NCBI GenBank assembly: GCA_027405735.1
Contig: JAPEHQ010000003.1
Coordinates: 1,426,001-1,490,000 of the forward strand
Direction of reading: 5' to 3'
From: Mucor racemosus
Taxonomy: Eukaryota; Mucoromycota; Mucoromycetes; Mucorales; Mucoraceae
DNA length: 64,000 bases
In this document: piece by piece, positions 1 to 12,178 of the stretch
Layout of the letters: each line of letters starts with the position of its first letter
Position numbering within the stretch: position 1 is the first letter of the stretch
Notes under the pieces: generated by a model
What the model saw: the letters and a program-made list of their open reading frames with translations, nothing else
The model's database searches: none
Told to the model about the DNA's origin: nothing
Position numbers and translations under genes: made by a program

Positions 1-325
1 CAAGTAACGAAATATATAAGCCAAGTTGATGAAAACCAACATAAATTGATATCAAGCACAGAAAACTTGTTAAAAGTAGCTCTCTCTCAAAATGCCCAAC
101 TTGAATAAATAATAATATTTATGAAACATGTATTATTATTGTTTGCTTTTGCAACAACGTGGAGATGAATAAGTGTAACATTTGTTTCTAAAAAAACGAA
201 TTCTGAATCATGGGATATTTCAATATCTATTTGACATTTTGTTTATTTGAAACTTGTTTGTTGAAAAATAATATGTATAAAAGTAGTAATAGAAAGAGAG
301 AGAGAAAGATAGAAAAGTAATTGCA

Positions 326-332
326 GTAGTAA

Positions 333-388
<56 letters not shown>
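326..388. repeat. (GTA)n microsatellite
   Basis: A near-perfect run of about 20 GTA/AGT triplets, preceded by purine-rich GAGA sequence. It lies just 3' of the minus-strand zinc-knuckle gene that ends at 468, so it falls in that gene's likely 3' untranslated region or just beyond it. The rest of 1-467 is AT-rich and shows no coding signal. Confidence 0.9.
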
Positions 389-467
389 TAAGTAAGGATG
401 TGGAATTAAAAAGAGGGTTCGTTGTATGGTTGTATGTAAAGAAGTCTATTCAGTAAGCAAATTTGAT

Positions 468-646
468 TTAATGATACAATCTGGGACAATCTCTATAAAA
501 CTGATGAGTATATACGAGTATAAATATGGCATTAATGCAAGAATTTACCTTGTTTTATGAGAGAATGAGCCGCAAGTGCAGCATTTACGAGTAACAGAAT
601 TAACAGGAATAGAAACAGTTGGAGTAGCAGCAGTAGCAGTGGTCAT
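468..646 (-). CDS. 40-residue CCHC zinc-knuckle microprotein, two exons
   Basis: Too short for an ORF caller. Exon 1 is 646-549 (ATG at 646), the intron is 548-493 (56 nt, GTAAAT...TTATAG), and exon 2 is 492-468 with stop TAA. Joined, this is 123 nt giving 40 residues. The N-terminal half is Thr/Ala/Val-rich. The C-terminal half reads RKCCTCGSFSHKTRDCPRLY, an exact CX2CX4HX4C zinc knuckle whose last Cys is supplied by exon 2, so the motif forms only after splicing. CCHC knuckles bind single-stranded nucleic acid or proteins, and short Cys/His motifs of this kind occur in mucoralean hypothetical proteins. No other domain is present. It sits about 150 bp downstream of the same-strand gene at 797-1534. 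An alternative is that this is the last exons of a longer gene, but no upstream exon fits in the gap. Function unknown. Confidence 0.5.
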
Positions 647-796
647 GAAAAAAGTAATAGACATTTGAATGATATATAAAATTTATTTGAATAAAGAAAT
701 AAAAAAAAATAATAAAAAAGAAAAATGTAAATTATACAGTTACATATATGTATATATATATACATAATTTTGAAAGGAGTTATATGCAATCAAAAC

Positions 797-1534
797 TTAG
801 AGCATTGTTCCAAACAATTCTGTATTATACAGCATGACAGTTTCTGTCAATCCTTTCTTTTTAAAGGTATTAGGGCGATCCCAAGCCATTAGCGATTTTT
901 GTTGTGTGTCCAGTACAGGACGAAAACCGTGGTTAGTCACATAGGATGACTCACTGTTTGTTTGTGTACGCTTCTTGTTGTAACCTTTGCTACTGAATTC
1001 ATGATTGAGAATATCATTTTTGAAAAATGTATTTGATCTTTTCCATAGCCATATCGACATGATATTATTAGTCGTGAATGTATATAAATCAATCAAGAAT
1101 CCATATAAACCAAAAAAAGGAATTCTTTCATCTTGTTTAATAGAGTTTTGTAAATATATGGATGATTGTTTCGACCATTTGCTAGGCTCACAATGTCGCT
1201 TCATTCTTTCATTTATGACGATAAAATGCTCTTCTTGAGTATTTAAATATTGTGTATGAATATCAATATAAACCAAAGTCCATTGTTTATCAGAAACACC
1301 AATAGCTAATTGAATTGGTTCTTTAGGTATATGCAAAAGTAATTTCCATAATCTAAGCCTATGAAAATCTGCGTTTTGAATGATATAATTGTTTGTACAG
1401 TGATTCAATAAAACAAGTTGACTAGTAGTAGTAATCTGATTTGATTCCGAATTAAGAATGTCTTTACATGATAATATATCTTGCTTAATACAAGTATTAA
1501 TTATTTCATAGTACAACTCTAAAGGTAATAACAT
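797..1534 (-). CDS. hypothetical protein with F-box-like N terminus
   Basis: A single-exon frame of 245 residues from ATG at 1534 to TAA at 797. I do not recognise the family. The N terminus (LPLELYYEIINTCI, residues 3-16) has the LP-x-E-(I/L)-x2-x-I spacing of an F-box start, and the next 30 residues could complete a short helical F-box. The middle is hydrophobic/aromatic (WTLVYIDIH about residue 86; FFGLYGFLIDLY about 140), and the C-terminal third is polar and Lys/Asn-rich. There is no signal peptide or clear membrane helix. An F-box would suggest a role as an SCF ubiquitin-ligase adaptor, but this rests on the first 40 residues only. An AT-rich 3' flank follows, then the CCHC microprotein gene on the same strand. 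Confidence 0.5.
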   Translation of the reverse strand: MLLPLELYYEIINTCIKQDILSCKDILNSESNQITTTSQLVLLNHCTNNYIIQNADFHRLRLWKLLLHIPKEPIQLAIGVSDKQWTLVYIDIHTQYLNTQEEHFIVINERMKRHCEPSKWSKQSSIYLQNSIKQDERIPFFGLYGFLIDLYTFTTNNIMSIWLWKRSNTFFKNDILNHEFSSKGYNKKRTQTNSESSYVTNHGFRPVLDTQQKSLMAWDRPNTFKKKGLTETVMLYNTELFGTML

Positions 1535-3891
1535 GGTTAAACCAATATAGATTAATTTTACTCCCTACATGTAGGTTTTTCAAGAGCGCTTCTTTTTCTG
1601 TGACCACATGATGCCCCCCTCTTTATGGCAATCAATGATCGAAACGATCCTAAATATGTAAAGAATGATGTATTGAACATTTATATACTAAGACATGATA
1701 TGTGTGTTCATTAAACGTTGAAATTACAACTACAATTTATTATATAACGATGTAATGTATATACACATATAGAACCCAGATACATTCTAACATTGCTGAG
1801 TCAATATTATACAATGTTTATTTGTTACATCTTGTATCATCCTAATTTAATAATGAAATAATACACTATGTGTGTGTGGGTATAATTTAGTGTTTACCCT
1901 TAGAGTGCATAGACATAGTGTATCAAGAACCATAAAACATACATGTTTGATCTAATAAGTGTTGCTACAAAATATACAAGCCATTCATGTGTATGTATAA
2001 GCCCTTATTTTACATAAATGTATCATATATGCTCATATGTATAATATGGAACACGTATGATATATATCTTTTCTATTCTTTTTTCTTTTTTTCTCATTGA
2101 CAGTTTTAATTTGGTTATATTTAGTAGAATGTAAACAAATATTTAAAACCCCAAAAAACTACTACTACTTTGTACAGATATTGCCGTTTTTTCCAATAAA
2201 TAGTAACTAAAATAATATATATTATACTTTAGTCTCTATCAATAATTTTTATAATGTCATCTGAACAAGAACTATGTTTGAAAATATTCTTGGAACCGCA
2301 GAGTGATACGATATATATATATATATATATTGTCTTATAAAACTCGAGCAATAAGGTTATCTTTTCTAAAATTAATATGAATATATTTGCTCTTTATATT
2401 TGTTGATGTCTTATTTACAGAAAGATAAACTTTACTTCAATAATAATGCATTTTAAAATTGTACACAAAGAATGCCCATAATTCTATGAAAATATATATT
2501 CATATATTAATTTATTTTAGATTTGGTAATATAATATGTATATTTTATCGAAACCTTATCCAAATGCTAGAGGTAATCTTGAGAAAGCTTTATTCTTCAA
2601 CATTTTATATAGTGGTATCAATCAAAACATGATCGAGGTATGACCCTGAATTGAATTAAAGCGGAGAATATATGTCATTCAGGGGTAAATTTCATAAAAT
2701 GGTTCTCCAAGTATAATAGTGATAGTATTCAATGTTTTTCCGATAGAACTAAAAAAAAGAACGTTCGAGTAAAGGGCTTTTTTTGTTTATTCCGAGATTA
2801 AACAGTCTAGGTGCATAATCAGAATGTATACATTAAAGAGCAGGAAGATGTGTCAAAAAAAAGCGCTTCCGATAAGTAAATGGACACAGCATCTTTTGCT
2901 GATCTTTAAGGTTCTGTAATAGAAGAGTCTAGGACGTTGCAAATAAGGGTAAATGTATGCATTATAAGTCTTTCTTTCTTACTGGATAGATTTACGCAGT
3001 ACATCATGTACAATCTTTACAAATCAATCAATTAAATTATGATGGAAGATAATGTGGATGTCGTACAGATGTGCAATTTGCAGGCAGTCTATATACAGCA
3101 AATTTTTTGCTCATCCCTTATTTTGATGACACAAAATGAGTCGATTTTTTTTTACCTGTTCAAATCTGTATTTTTATATCATATAACTTAATTGACAATT
3201 AGAAAAAAAATTGCGAGAACCATCATCTCAAGTCTTATCATCTATTCCGGATTGGAAAGAACACACCTCCCATTATAGTCTAACAACTGTGTCTCAGAAC
3301 TCACTTTTTATCATATATGTATAAAACTATCCAACTTGACTAAATAGTTATTCCCGTAAATTTGCACTACATTTGGGTCAAACAGATACTTCGTTATATT
3401 TGAACTACAAACACGCTCTTTATGCTTGTCGTTAAAATATATATGTAAAAAAAAAATTATCTGGAATATATATACAAATTTATACTATCAAATTGGCTAA
3501 ATATTCTTAAATATAAACTGGAATTCCTTCTTATATTTCGACGAAATATATATGTGTATCATCGAAATCAGTATTATCATATATGGATGGAATCCGATAG
3601 GATGGCATTGATGACTTTTGAGTTTTTTTTTCTTATTCAAGTGGTGAAAGGAGATTCATAGGTTTTATCAGAAACTGAACATACATTATATTTCATATTA
3701 TGCCCAACTAAATTTGTAGTAGCAATGCTCATGTTGATTTGTTTATGCATGTATTCTATAACTATCCTTGCGCTTTATAAATTCTATCGATCGATTTACA
3801 AAATTTATATTATCATCAAGTATCTCTAATACTACCTTTATTTAACATTTGTGCTAGAGAATTGTCTTTATAATACCAAATATTGTAAAAA
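1535..3891. other. gene-free AT-rich interval
   Basis: About 2.35 kb with no frame longer than chance and no recognised motif. It contains short AT runs (for example 2310-2330) and is upstream of the minus-strand gene ending at 1534, so its left part presumably holds that gene's promoter. I see no repeat pair or inverted termini here. Confidence 0.6.
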
Positions 3892-3941
3892 TAACGTGCC
3901 ACCAGCTTTAAACCTGCACAAATTTTAACTTTTTTTAAGAG

Positions 3942-4332
3942 CTATCAACTCACCCAAAACTAACGATACAATAAAAAAAATCCATAACAATCATTATTTA
4001 AACCTTTGTAAACAATTGTTATGGCTCGAATACTTAATTTTACTATAAAATCATTCTGTTGATAGCCCTTGAAAATAGACGGTATTTCAAAATTTAAGCT
4101 GTGTGCTCTTAGGTGAGGGTAACTTTTGAAACAAGGATACTCTGTGACACATAACCTCCTTACCTTAAACCCAGCTTACGTAAGCAATGCGTGAAATCAG
4201 CATTTTCGCTATCAACTTTCCGAAAAATAAAGATATAATAAATCAGAGCCATAACAATCATTATTTAAACCTTTGTGAACAATTGTTATGGCTTTAATAG
4301 TTATTTTTATTATAAAATCATTTTACTGATAC
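3942..4332 (+). repeat. tandem-spaced direct repeat with hairpins inside the transposon
   Basis: Two diverged copies of about 125 bp (3942-4066 and 4207-4332) in the same orientation. Each contains a perfect 10-bp inverted repeat, CCATAACAAT ... ATTGTTATGG (3982-4024 and 4249-4291), with a 23-nt loop. They may be subterminal transposase-binding repeats or the scar of the deletion that removed the transposase N terminus. Confidence 0.7.
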
Positions 4333-4635
4333 CCAAAGTACCATTGCGAATGCAATTGGATCAAAATGTACTGTGGTGCTGCCAAGAGGGAAGCTCGTTT
4401 GCGATGTGACTATACATTCAAGTCTCTGGAGAAAAACATCCATTCTTTTCTGGATACCTCTGGTAACCTGACTCAAATCAGACATTATTTCAGAAGGTCG
4501 ATGGACTACATCGAAGCTTATAGCAAATGTAGAGAAGTTGTCCAAGAAGTTAAGAAATTTGTCAAAAAAAATATTTATCTCATAGAAAACTTAGAATTCC
4601 TAAAGATTTGTTATAAAAATAAAATGTTTGTTTAA
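4329..4635 (+). pseudogene. C-terminal fragment of a DDE transposase
   Basis: An in-frame stretch begins right after a TGA at 4326 and runs to a TAA at 4635, about 101 codons. It opens with YPKYHCECNWIKMYCGAAKR, the conserved block of a fungal DDE transposase family (usual form HCE-(L/C)-N-(F/W)-IE-MYWG), which holds the third catalytic acid, Glu. CDYTFKSLE and IRHYFRRSMDYIEAY follow, the family's usual C-terminal helices. The first two catalytic aspartates and everything upstream are missing. The remnant lies within the 3894-4794 element and reads in the direction of its right end. The in-frame ATG at 4366 is internal and not a real start. Confidence 0.8.
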
Positions 4636-4796
4636 ACTTATTATACTTCTCAATCTCCCAAATAACAAATGAGCTACATTATCTGCCATGAGATGCCTCC
4701 AAAAAAAATATATATATTAAAATAGCGGAGTTCCAAAATAAATAAAAATTGAAACAAAATTAAAGTTTACACAGATTTAAAGCTGGTGGCACGTTA

Positions 4797-5254
4797 TGCA
4801 GAATTTCTAGTTTTCAAATATTAATATCTCTACTCATTTTAACAATTTCTGAGATCCTTCCTAGTGCATCAAAATAAAGGTGCAATTCACGATATTTATT
4901 TGGGTTATAATTAATAATCTTGGTACCAAACATGTAATATTTGCTAGACTACAGGTCGTTCTAATCAGTAGAACAACATTATTATGTATAGCTCATGTCT
5001 TATATTTTTATACCATCATATGCACAACACTCTGAGCTTTTAGTTGCATTAACTCACTTGATTCTAGCTATATTTTTTAGTTGAGCAATAATATATTATA
5101 CCATTACCTGATAATGCTGGAATCATCTAATAAACCAAATGCTTACCATACAATCTTTTGCTTTATATCCTTATTTTCCCACAGGTTTGTATGTAATGAT
5201 CTGTAATTTTGGACTAATAACAAAAGTAGACAATATGCTTATATATTGGTAATC
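4797..5254. other. gene-free interval between two repeats
   Basis: AT-rich sequence between the TIR transposon and repeat B. No frame, motif or repeat partner seen. Confidence 0.5.
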
Positions 5255-6560
5255 ATTGAGAGTTTATGAATACATACGATCTCATTTATAGAAAGAATAA
5301 TAATAACGACTAGTAATATGTATCATGGAGAACGTAGGCTTTACTACTAGAAAAATATAATGGTAAAAGAAAGAAACAAGAGCTTCTAGGTCTTGGTTTA
5401 AAAGACTATTTACAAGGATTACATTTCAATATGAGTTATAAATGAAATTGGCTTCAAAATTGGCTGTTTAATACCCTCAAAAATCGACAATCATTACAGT
5501 TGGTTGTGGAAGTTGCCCTTTAAAATCACCGTGTCAAAAATGTGAACCTACTCTCATGTAAAGCTGGAAGTTATTAGAATTGAAATTTGCCGAGATAGGG
5601 TGTTTGCTGTCGGTTTTTTAGGGTTGTAAAAAGTAGGCTTCAAATGGGTTTTGAATGTTTTCGCCCAGTATTGAGTCGAATTACTTTACATCAAATCTTC
5701 AAAGACGGTATATCTTTCCTCTATGGGCCATTGATATCTGTCCGAAAATAGAAGAGTTGATGCCAAAATATAAGTGTACTGGCCGAATATCAACCAAAAT
5801 GGACTTAAAATTGATTATATGATATTGTACACCTACATTAATGTGGTACTTTTTTGTATCTACAAGATAGATCCAACTCTAAGCTATTCTGCATTTTTTG
5901 TTTCAGCAAAAAATATTGATTTTTCGTCCAAACAATCAAAATAATAGCTCATATTACAGCTTAACACTTACCATAACTGGGTTCTAAAATTGATTTGATG
6001 AAAAAAATGTTCGAAAAATGATTCAAAAAACAAAATCGTTTAATGGCTCATGAACCGCAAAGTAACTCAATGTAGCATATTAAATGATTTTTGTACAGTT
6101 TTAAATTCTAAATCCATCTAAACAAGTTTCAGGCAAAAGTTTCATATTAAATTTTGCACAAAATTCTATTGAAATTTTAGAGGTTTTTTGAATATATACA
6201 TCACTTTTTATAAGCATGTTTTAAATATATTTACCTAAACGAATGCATAACAAAATTATCTATCGATCAAACTATTGCTGAATCTTCTAGCTACATTTTT
6301 CGTAGAGAAAACAAGGATTTTGTTAATTTTTTTTTCAAATTCAGAACTTGGAATGAGGGTATACAAAGGAAAAATTGAAGCTAGATAGAAACGAAGGTTC
6401 TGCTTTGTACATGTTTTTCAGGATATTTCCTCGAAAAATCAATATTTTTATAAAAACTAAATTGGAACTAAAAGAGCTCAACGGGGCGGATGAAATGAAT
6501 GTAAAAAAACTGCTGCTCAATTTAACTAATATTTTATAATCTACCACAAAAAATGTCAAA
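5255..6560 (-). repeat. dispersed repeat B, copy 1 (reverse orientation)
   Basis: The reverse complement of 5255-5475 matches 30345-30580 closely. The reverse complement of about 5520-6540 matches 37385-38410 with clear but diverged similarity; shared landmarks are GGTTGTAAAAAGTAGG, the CTACG-AAAATGTAGCTAGA block and ATCGATAGATAATTTTG. The two partners are adjacent here, so this is the most complete copy. The small frames inside show no conserved domain. Class unknown; no LTR, TIR or target duplication identified. Confidence 0.7.
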
Positions 6561-6599
6561 AAAATGAAAAAAATAAAAGTGCTTAGAATTTTTTTATAT

Positions 6600-9350
6600 T
6601 GAAATATATTATAGAACTAAGTATAAAGCACGAACCGAGCCTTGGACGAGCTTGAACAAAGCTCGCGACAACGAGCCGAGCTTTTGACTTCTTTTTCAGA
6701 AGCTGGAGTAGTGTTAACGAGCCTCTGAGTTTCCTTGAAAAACCTCGTATGAAACAGAAGACGAGCTTTATGTCACTCAAATTTAATAATAGCTAGTAAA
6801 TAATATAATATATAATGCTACTACCCGCCCTTTATTTCTTTAATTTTTATTAATCAAAAGCTATCGTAAGCTCAAAGAACGCTATATTCTTTCATCATAA
6901 AGCATTATTAGTAGACATTTTCTCGATACCAGCAATTTACCAACACATATTTCTCTGCCATCGACGCCCCCAATTTTGCTCTCTCCTTATTTACAAATCC
7001 ATTAGCTTGTGAGAATAACCTTTCAGAGGCTACGCTAGTTGAGTAAAAAATACCTAGATGTTTGGCTGCAAAGATTGACAATAAAGGGTATCTTTGAGAA
7101 TACATTTTCTAATATAACAAGGGACGCTTTGCAAATTCTAAACCTAGTTTGTGATTTGTTGCATTATCTAAATTTCATTCAAAAATGAAATACAGTCGTG
7201 ATTCGATTTAGTGGAATCGTTGGGAGGGAAAAAAGCGTCGTCCATTAAATCAAATAAATTATTTTCCGTAATATTGGATCAACAAATGAGAATAAAACGG
7301 CTTTGCTAGTTTATAGTATTAAATAATATTGTTAATAAAGGCTTTTCATATTTGAGCAACTGAATTAAACAGTGGACAATAAGAAATTCATTAAAAAACT
7401 GAGGTAAATTGGGCACGCGATTTGGTTATTCTCCATATTTCTTCTAATTTCATGGCTACCAGGTCAAGCTATTACCGGCTAAATACAGTTTTATCCAATA
7501 GTATCTATATTTTACTAATATAGTGGACTGATAGAAACAAAATTGTCCACTATCCACTGAAACGATTCAGTGGATTTAGGCAGTAAAATCATGAAAAAAA
7601 AACGGGGGATTTCAAACTTTCCATTAAATCAAAAATCCGTTATTTACGAGTCCACTAAATCGAATCACAACTATATTTTAATATTATAAGGCATTTGATC
7701 ATGGAATTTCTATTACTATTCATACCAATGTTATTTGAGGTATCTACTACGCAATGTAGTTGTTTTTGACTAAATTGCTGCTCATCATCAGACTTCAAAT
7801 ATTCCTCAATTTCTTTATTTGACAAGACTTTTTCCTTCACCGACGTAGAGCAATCTTTCAGAATAGTGTCAAGCATTAATTTTCTTTTTTTTATTGACGT
7901 TGTTTTCGTTACGTACTGTTGTTTGTAGTATGTTGCTCATCATATTCTCTTCTCCTTTTTGTAATGCCTAAAACTTTAATAATAGAACCAGAATCTAATA
8001 GTATTTCATCATCCGTATGTTTGTTTCTTTCATGAGTACTCAAAATTGTGCTAGATGACCTCTGCGCAGCTAAAACATAAATGTTGGTGATTTTGCCTGA
8101 AAATGCACATGCTGTATCACAATTTCTAAATATATACTTACCATCTTCTATATAAAAAATGTTTCATCAATATAATAATTTTTGAGAAATGAATAATAGG
8201 AATTTTCACATATTGATTTTTGCATATCAATTAGATGTTTGTTCCATCCTTCATCAACCATCCTGATATATGTATGTATCAATGAGGGTTTAATAAATTT
8301 TTCAGTTTGTACCTACCAATAACCGCGCTTCAGCGCTGGACCAAGAAAAGTGGAACAAGTAAATATCTTGCTGAGATCAGTTCTCGAATAATACTTGGAC
8401 AAATTTTTTTTGCATATTCTGCATGCTGTTACCAATACTTCATTGTCTCTGTTATCATCTTCAAAAATGTCTAAGTCATCAAACAATGCATTATACAAAA
8501 CAATTGTTCGGTTGACGGTAGTGTAGCTAAAGTTTCATTTCGTTAGCTAAACTGTAAATGTTGAGTTAATAAAAAGAATAGAATATTACCGTTGAGATGA
8601 CAACCAAAGCGTTATATACTCAAAATTGAGAGAAGCTTATTCACTTTCTTGATGTACAATATTTGATTATTATTTAATGAGCAGGAATTTCGGATTTTTT
8701 CATCAGAGCAGCGTTTAATAGTCATTAGATACGCATCTTCCAACAACAGAAATCTATCAATCATGTATTTTGTTGAGTTCCATCTTCTAGTGCAAACATC
8801 ATTTAGTAAGGTCAAATCTGGCAGATTTATTTGGTTTCTATAACATCCGAAATTCCGATTTAGTTTGTTTAACAATTTAATGATAATGCGGCCTCTTCTG
8901 TCTTCTTAAGTGATAAATGGGGTTTGTGCATTCTGCGTCATTTTGATTGTTTTCAACCTATATACAATAGGGTAAACAAAATTTTTATTTTATTTAAATA
9001 CCGTAGTCAAGTTGAAATTAAACAAAAAATATATATAATATTTACATGTTTCATCATATAATGAAGATTTGATGTGTCTGGTGGAGCTTTGCTCTTTACT
9101 CCTTGACGATAAGCTCTTGGCAAGCTAAATTTATTATGTGATTGAAACATCCAATCATTTGCTCATTCTTGTGAAATATTAAGTCGCTTCGTTTACTAGA
9201 TGCAGCTTCCAAATAATTACCCATAGCAAAGTTATTCGAAGAATTATTTGTTGTGATACAATTAACCTTATCGGCAGCAATTTTATAATCATCAATTACT
9301 TCTAAAGAAAATTTAACCCCCAATTCTCTCCTATTTTTGTCAAAATTTAG
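6600..9350 (-). pseudogene. hAT-family transposase, degenerate and interrupted
   Basis: Minus-strand fragments in hAT order. 9323-9096 has ITTNNSSNNFAMGNYLE and a CFNHIINLACQEL block. 8875-8612 has LNDVCTRRWNSTKYMIDRFL. 8498-8313 has YYSRTDLSKIFTCSTFLGPA. 7876-7675 has an acidic linker. 7105-6908 is the C-terminal dimerisation domain (YPLLSIFAAKHLGI ... TSVASERLFSQANGFVNKE). The frames are broken by stops and shifts, and a 481-bp MITE is inserted at 7193-7673. In active hATs the first block reads TDN with a catalytic Asp; here it is TNN. The N-terminal BED finger is absent. About 6635-6760 carries repeated CGAGC/GCTCG motifs typical of hAT subterminal regions. The element is dead. Confidence 0.85.
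7193..7673. mobile_element. pogo/Tc1-like MITE, copy 1
   Basis: 481 bp bounded by inverted termini CAGTCGTGATTCGATTTAGT and its near-complement, flanked by TA (7191-7192 and 7674-7675). CAGT ends and TA duplication fit the pogo/Tc1 group. The interior has no coding capacity. It lies inside the hAT transposase relic, so it is younger than that element. Copy 2 is at 33198-33693 in opposite orientation. Confidence 0.85.
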
Positions 9351-9539
9351 ACAGGATTAGATACAGTTTACTACAGCCGAACTATGCTTCCCTGGACAGA
9401 ATACAATATTTTATGCAGATCAGGCAGCCCAGACGAACGGATTAATGAGATCAAGGTTTTTTAATCAATTTTCTAAAGTATATCAATCATAATATAATTA
9501 ATAACGAAGATAACTTGAGCGGTTTAAAGCAGATGTGAG

Positions 9540-11160
9540 TTACTCTGATTCAACAAAATTACCTTATTGACGAGATATATCGATTCGAAATTTGGGGTTT
9601 GAAAGAGTTTTGCCCATGTTCTTCTTTCGGAGACCAATTGGGAACAACGACAATAACCTGTTTGACAACACTAAAAGTATTTATGCCTTTGTAAATTTCT
9701 GTTTGTAACACACAAAACTGATTGATTTACGGTTGTTTTTCTTTTTTCGTCCCCACTCTTTTCTGGGCTCGTTTATTTATGTTTAAAACTACAACAAAAA
9801 GACCAAATATTTTTTATAAACTGAAATCAAGTAGCACGTACAAGTACATGTTTTTCCTATTGTTTATTTGGAAATAAATTATTAACTGTAATTTTTAGGG
9901 TGCGTTATAATATTTTTTCGAACAAAAACAGCATCCAAGACTTAGCCATTTTGTTCCATCATCTACGTTACAATCAATGCTTTTTTGATCTAAAATCAAA
10001 GGTACAACATAATTATTACTTATTAGATTGTTATTAATAATTGATTTTACTAATAAATCAACTTTTATAGGTCAAAAGTAAGTTTGTTCTGGTAAAGCAT
10101 TGAATAAATTTGCTTGGGACAAAGAGGGCACAGTAAAAAGGTGGCAATAGGTTCCAGTGATGGCCATGTTTATGTTTATGTTTAGGATATTGGAGAGGTA
10201 AGACTAAAACTTAATGTAAATTACCTCTAGCGCAATAATTATAAAGTAAGATTATACTATCATCAAATAATCTACCACACAATATTAACATGTAAAAAGA
10301 TTTACAGTAATAAACTTGAATCAAGTGGATACAGCATCGTAAATTCTTGAAAAAGTTCTCAAGTATTATAAAATCTCTTATTTTTAAGACTTACAAGGCT
10401 TATAAGCGGAATATTAATTATAAAAATTATTCTTGTCCAGCTCATCGATTTTAACATTTTTTAATTTTTTTTTCTGATTTTGCAAATCTAGAGTGAATTA
10501 TACTACCAATCATAAAAACAAAAAATATACACATATGCAAAATTTAGCGCTCTATTTGCTGAATAAAAAATAACAAACATTTTTATTGCAAAATATTACA
10601 TGAAAATCCTTTAATCAAAAAACCGTTTTTGGGCCAAAAATGCTAAGTTTTATTACTTAACATTTAATATTAAGCTTTCATAAAATGCGTATTACTCATA
10701 GATACATTTTTCTCTCACAATGTAGTATATTTAAACGTCGATTTTGGTATCAAAATTTGATTTTTCTTTTTTTTGATCAAAATCATGAGTGTTGGTAAGG
10801 ATAAAATGAGTCACCTAAAATGTCCGCTACAAAAACTGAATTTTCAGACCGTACATGGTTAAATATAAAAAAAGTCGAAAAAAAAAATACTTTTTTATTT
10901 AAAACTTAGATATAACAAAGTATAAGAGACTTAGCCGTTCAATCTTGCTATGCTCAATTACGGCGTTGTTCTAAGGGATCGCTTTTGCAATTTTTTAATG
11001 AATGTGTGATATGACAGACGGTTTTTCTAGTAGAAAAATTTATGCTTCTACTATAGTAGTAACAGATATTGCTTATTTTTCTTAGTTTATAGTTCAGGCG
11101 TTGTAATGCTGTTTTTACATTGGCTGAAATGTGCAATTTAGCAGGGTTTTAAATGCGCTA
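9540..11160 (+). repeat. dispersed repeat A, copy 1
   Basis: About 9545-9998 matches 33745-34203. About 10085-11150 matches 26530-26930 plus 28695-29380, 31125-32350 and 34260-35110. Around 10098-10198 is a WD40-like exon fragment, frameshifted in this copy (an extra run after GACAAAGAGGGC and a duplicated TTTATG). The rest is AT-rich and non-coding, with conserved islands such as GACCGTACATGGTTAAATAT. The copy ends near 11160. Confidence 0.75.
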
Positions 11161-12147
11161 ATGTAGATCAAGTATATATAGCCAGTAAGCTTTATTAATA
11201 GTAATAATGATATATGGAACATCTTGAATATATACTATCAATACTATAGATCATATTTTCATCTAGAACACTTTTAGGATATGCAATTGTAAACTACATG
11301 CAAGCCTGGTTTCATATTGAATCTTGAAATTAAATTATCCAGGTTAACAAACAATTTATGACCCAATCATAATGCTAGTAGCTTTTCTTGGGGAGTTCTT
11401 TAGAATACCTTCAATCGTGATATAGATGCAAAAAACCTGATTAAATTTCTAAATGATGATAGATGCAGATTACAATAGCATTTTTTGTTCTGTTAAAATT
11501 TTTGAATATCTATGATTATTATATATGAGCGATTTTTATGGGGAAATATATATGTGATCGTTACGTACAAACTACACTAGATTCCTTTCAATATGCAAGT
11601 ACAAGATAAAACCGCAGCATATCTATTGCAAAAGTGTTTATATAAATATAGAAGAAAGGGTTTCTTTATATGTAATGTAGTATATAAGGGAAGAAGGAAA
11701 AGGTATGTCCAAATCATAATAGTCATGACCAATTGACAATTCTATCAGATAAGCGCCATAATAATATCGGGAATCCCCTATTCAGAAAAATACAGAGTAT
11801 AGCGATATATGCGTGTAACTTGTGGTGTAGGTGGTATTTGTTTCAATTGAAATTTCAAGTACAAACATGAGGAAACAAACTTCTTGGTTGATGACCAAGC
11901 CCAAATATGTATTTAATACTGAAAGACAGCCCATTAAACGTGAGATAACTTAAAAATCTATACATAGTAAAATCCTATCAATAGGGCTAGTATTTTGATT
12001 TGATTTATCCCATGTGAGAATTCTTTTATTATGTATTTGATGGACCATGAAAACAAGAGTCTCACTATTGCGTTCTTTTTATCCGTAGTTAAATAAGCTG
12101 TACAACATTGAAAAAATGGCTGCGCCGCTCTCGTGGCCTATTTTTTC

Positions 12148-12178
<31 letters not shown>

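Larger units (their letters stand above)
3894..4794. mobile_element. TA-flanked DNA transposon, internally deleted
   Basis: Terminal inverted repeats bound the element. ACGTGCCACCAGCTTTAAA starts at 3894 and its exact complement ends at 4794; the match continues imperfectly to about 45 bp. Both ends abut TA (3892-3893 and 4795-4796), the target duplication of Tc1/mariner-superfamily elements. The 901-bp interior holds a direct repeat (about 3942-4066 and 4207-4332) and the 3' end of a transposase gene (4329-4635). The element has lost most of its coding region, so it is non-autonomous. Confidence 0.85.

Noticed and set aside
326..388. Triplet array as a possible CRISPR-like or telomeric repeat
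   Set aside because: A plain trinucleotide microsatellite with no spacers and no telomere motif.
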